16,262 nt of DNA, taken from the NCBI GenBank assembly GCA_016649455.1, contig JAENXO010000014.1, forward strand, positions 1 to 16,262, read 5' to 3'. Positions 16,170 to 16,262 of this stretch are shown here, in pieces (positions within the stretch are counted from its first letter, which is position 1; each line of letters begins with the position of its first letter). The stretch comes from Gemmatimonadota bacterium (GTDB taxonomy: Bacteria; Gemmatimonadota; Gemmatimonadetes; Palauibacterales; Palauibacteraceae). Under the pieces are notes generated by a model. It was given only the letters and a program-made list of their open reading frames with translations. It did not search any database and had not been told where the DNA came from. The translations under genes and the position numbers were made by a program.

Positions 16170-16262
16170 TCAGGGAACGACGCGCGCCGTGAGTTCGTAC
16201 AACTGTGTCCCGCGATCGAGCGCCCTCGCCGCTTCGGCCGGCTCGTCCCGCAGCCGATGGGC
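16170..16262 (-). CDS. C-terminal 30 residues of an unidentified minus-strand gene (partial)
   Basis: The minus-strand frame enters from the window edge and ends at TGA (16170-16172), giving AHRLRDEPAEAARALDRGTQ and LYELTARVVP. It is open throughout what can be seen, has a helix-like composition, and ends just after the convergent gene, as a real gene would. It is too short to name a family. Confidence 0.5.
   Translation of the reverse strand, partial: AHRLRDEPAEAARALDRGTQLYELTARVVP

Overview
The window is a GC-rich, densely coded stretch of a bacterial chromosome. The gene content suggests a Gemmatimonadota-like organism or another environmental lineage with similar regulators (Acidobacteriota, Planctomycetota). 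The grounds are an ECF sigma factor of the 'PTEIT…VHEAYL' type next to a kinase with C-terminal TPR repeats, many Sec-exported proteins of unknown family, a small-protein/nucleotidyltransferase pair, and a multihaem cytochrome lipoprotein. This assignment is inferred from family content only. No tRNA, rRNA, CRISPR array, insertion sequence or prophage was found.

Layout. (1) 1-775: the C-terminal end of an exopeptidase-like protein (probably family M49) converges on a minus-strand pair, a 65-aa protein overlapping a 152-aa nucleotidyltransferase. (2) 917-4164: an ECF sigma factor followed by a transmembrane Ser/Thr kinase with TPRs. (3) 4283-9586: a same-strand run of exported proteins: an OmpA-domain protein, a small Sec protein split by an in-frame TGA, a Tat-type 'tail-collar' protein, a Met-rich LolA-like protein, a second Sec protein split by an in-frame TAG, and a Sec protein with a DUF3471-like C-terminus. 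(4) 9629-12859: complete carB without carA. (5) 12916-14151: a pentahaem c-type cytochrome lipoprotein. (6) 14155-14922, minus strand: a PAS/coiled-coil protein with a His-rich N-terminus. (7) 15298-16161: an exported protein resembling DUF6263, converging on a partial minus-strand gene at the window end.

How they may work together. The sigma factor and kinase look like one regulatory unit. The kinase domain is predicted cytoplasmic, and its TPRs lie beyond a membrane segment. The next genes encode only envelope or exported products, so the 4.3-9.6 kb run may be a signalling-linked envelope cassette; this is inference from order and strand. carB, the cytochrome and the PAS gene appear to be independent units.

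Two points deserve most attention. First, two neighbouring exported-protein genes are each cut by a single in-frame stop, at codons 58 and 63, with the same frame continuing afterwards. Second, three genes (starts at 775 minus, 9629 and 15298) have no Shine-Dalgarno sequence but carry a TANNNT -10-like hexamer exactly 6 nt before the start codon, as expected for leaderless mRNAs.
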